Part shown: one piece after another, positions 63,305 through 64,000 of the stretch
Numbering within the stretch: the stretch's first letter is position 1
Layout: every line of letters starts with the position of its first letter
Origin: Xanthomarina gelatinilytica
Lineage (GTDB): Bacteria > Bacteroidota > Bacteroidia > Flavobacteriales > Flavobacteriaceae
NCBI RefSeq assembly: GCF_000348685.1
Contig: NZ_ANLA01000010.1
Span: 62,001-126,000, forward strand
Length of the DNA stretch: 64,000 nucleotides
Direction of reading: 5' to 3'
Program-made: the position numbers and the translations under genes
Notes under the pieces: generated by a model
Seen by the model: only the letters and a program-made list of their open reading frames with translations
What the model was told of the DNA's origin: nothing
Databases searched by the model: none

Positions 63305-64000
63305 TTAATTTCCTATTAAAGCATCTACTTTTGCTTTCATGGCTTTATACTTTTCAGTATCACCAGTAGCACTGTAAATATTCATTAGTGTTTTTGCAGC
63401 ATCAATATTATCTGGATCTACTTTCATAACAGATTCCAAATAAGGAATGGCGCTTTTGTAAATTTTGGTACGTTGTAACTTTAATTCGTCATAACGTTTG
63501 TTGTCTGCAGGCGAACTACCAAGACTGTTCATTTCTTCGATTAAAGCTTTTTCTTGGTCCAAAATCATGGCTGCCATGTTAATTTCGGCATTGGTATAAG
63601 TTGGATCCAATTCTATAGCTCTATCGTAGTATTTTTTTGCAGAATCAAAATCACCAGATTCTTGAGACATTACTCCTAAATTAAATTGTAACTCTGGGTT
63701 GTTTGGATCTTTCTCTGTAGCTTCTTGTAACAATTGCTTGAATTTTTCTTTGTTTCCAGATTGGAAATACAAGTTAGCATGGGAAATCAATAAATTTAAA
63801 TCGTCTGGATTTGCCTGTCTTGCTTTTTCCATGGCTGCCAAAGCTTTATCATTCTCGCCTCTGTTGGTGTATATTAGAGCTATGTTTTTAACTATTTCTG
63901 CTTGTTTGGACTCGGTATCTCTCTCGCCAGGTTTTAAATGAGTACCACCTTTTACAGATAAATCCCTAATGGATTTATTTTGAAAGATTTCTTCTTCTCC
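63305..64000 (-). CDS. Tetratricopeptide repeat protein (5' part outside window)
   Basis: The frame is open from the stop at 63305 to the window edge, so only the C-terminal ~231 residues are visible and the internal Met at 63841 is not the start. At least four TPR units can be seen, for example IVKNIALIYTNRGENDKALAAMEKA, DLNLLISHANLYFQSGNKEKF, PELQFNLGVMSQESGDFDSAKKYYDRAIELDP and IDAAKTLMNIYSATGDTEKYKAM. TPRs mediate protein contacts; many flavobacterial members are periplasmic, but the N-terminus is not seen. No further function is proposed. Confidence 0.85.
   Translation of the reverse strand, partial: GEEEIFQNKSIRDLSVKGGTHLKPGERDTESKQAEIVKNIALIYTNRGENDKALAAMEKARQANPDDLNLLISHANLYFQSGNKEKFKQLLQEATEKDPNNPELQFNLGVMSQESGDFDSAKKYYDRAIELDPTYTNAEINMAAMILDQEKALIEEMNSLGSSPADNKRYDELKLQRTKIYKSAIPYLESVMKVDPDNIDAAKTLMNIYSATGDTEKYKAMKAKVDALIGN

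Overview
The window looks like chromosome of a marine-type Flavobacteriaceae bacterium (phylum Bacteroidota). The DNA is AT-rich. Several genes are preceded by the Bacteroidota -7 element TAnnTTTG and few have Shine-Dalgarno sites. One secreted protein ends in a type IX secretion (T9SS) C-terminal sorting domain, and many genes belong to families typical of flavobacteria (LptD/OstA, TamB, a 7TM-HD phosphohydrolase, DUF4159, MCE, S9 peptidase). I see no rRNA, transposase, integrase, phage gene or CRISPR array. The genus is not decided by the sequence.

Region 1 (1-24025) is a surface polysaccharide locus. After the 3' end of an unknown gene and a minus-strand T9SS protein, a plus-strand block (2283-14932) encodes four GT4 and one GT2 glycosyltransferases, a MurJ-fold flippase, an O-antigen polymerase/ligase, an AsnB-type amidotransferase, a DegT aminotransferase, a PglC-like initiating sugar-phosphate transferase and a NodB-type deacetylase. 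Two tandem minus-strand FemAB/CelD-like acyltransferase paralogues (14919-17409) interrupt it. A second plus-strand block (17800-24025) encodes a DegT aminotransferase, a PglF-type membrane dehydratase, a Wza-like export lipoprotein and a Wzc-like tyrosine autokinase. Together these resemble a Wzx/Wzy-type export pathway for a glycan that probably contains an amino-dideoxy sugar.

Region 2 (24031-30298) is housekeeping and regulation: proline dehydrogenase, AroB, a small acidic protein, a DinB protein, an Lrp/AsnC regulator, an M14 peptidase, and an XRE regulator whose divergent promoter region carries several copies of the dyad TTTACA-NN-TGTAAA. Region 3 (29816-38890) is a seven-gene minus-strand run (amidase, MCE protein, membrane Fe-S protein, HAD phosphatase, CCG Fe-S protein, two conserved unknowns) divergent from LptD and RidA.

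Region 4 (39493-51643) holds a secreted-protein gene with a broken signal peptide, an S9 peptidase, GMP reductase, a pfkA-gap-sugar kinase-mgsA glycolysis cluster and a very large TamB. Region 5 (51734-64000) holds TsaD, a parvulin-like protein, RsmE, a DUF4159 protein, a SpoU methyltransferase, an AI-2E family transporter, a THUMP-like methyltransferase, a HAD phosphatase, three tRNAs (Ser-Pro-Arg), a 7TM-HD phosphohydrolase, a thiolase, an NlpC/P60 peptidase and the start of a TPR protein cut by the window edge.

Nothing here is clearly a new system. The best leads are the XRE operator array, the tandem acyltransferase pair with a shared uncharacterised C-terminal domain, the AsnB homologue inside the glycan locus, and the gene with two lesions in its signal peptide.
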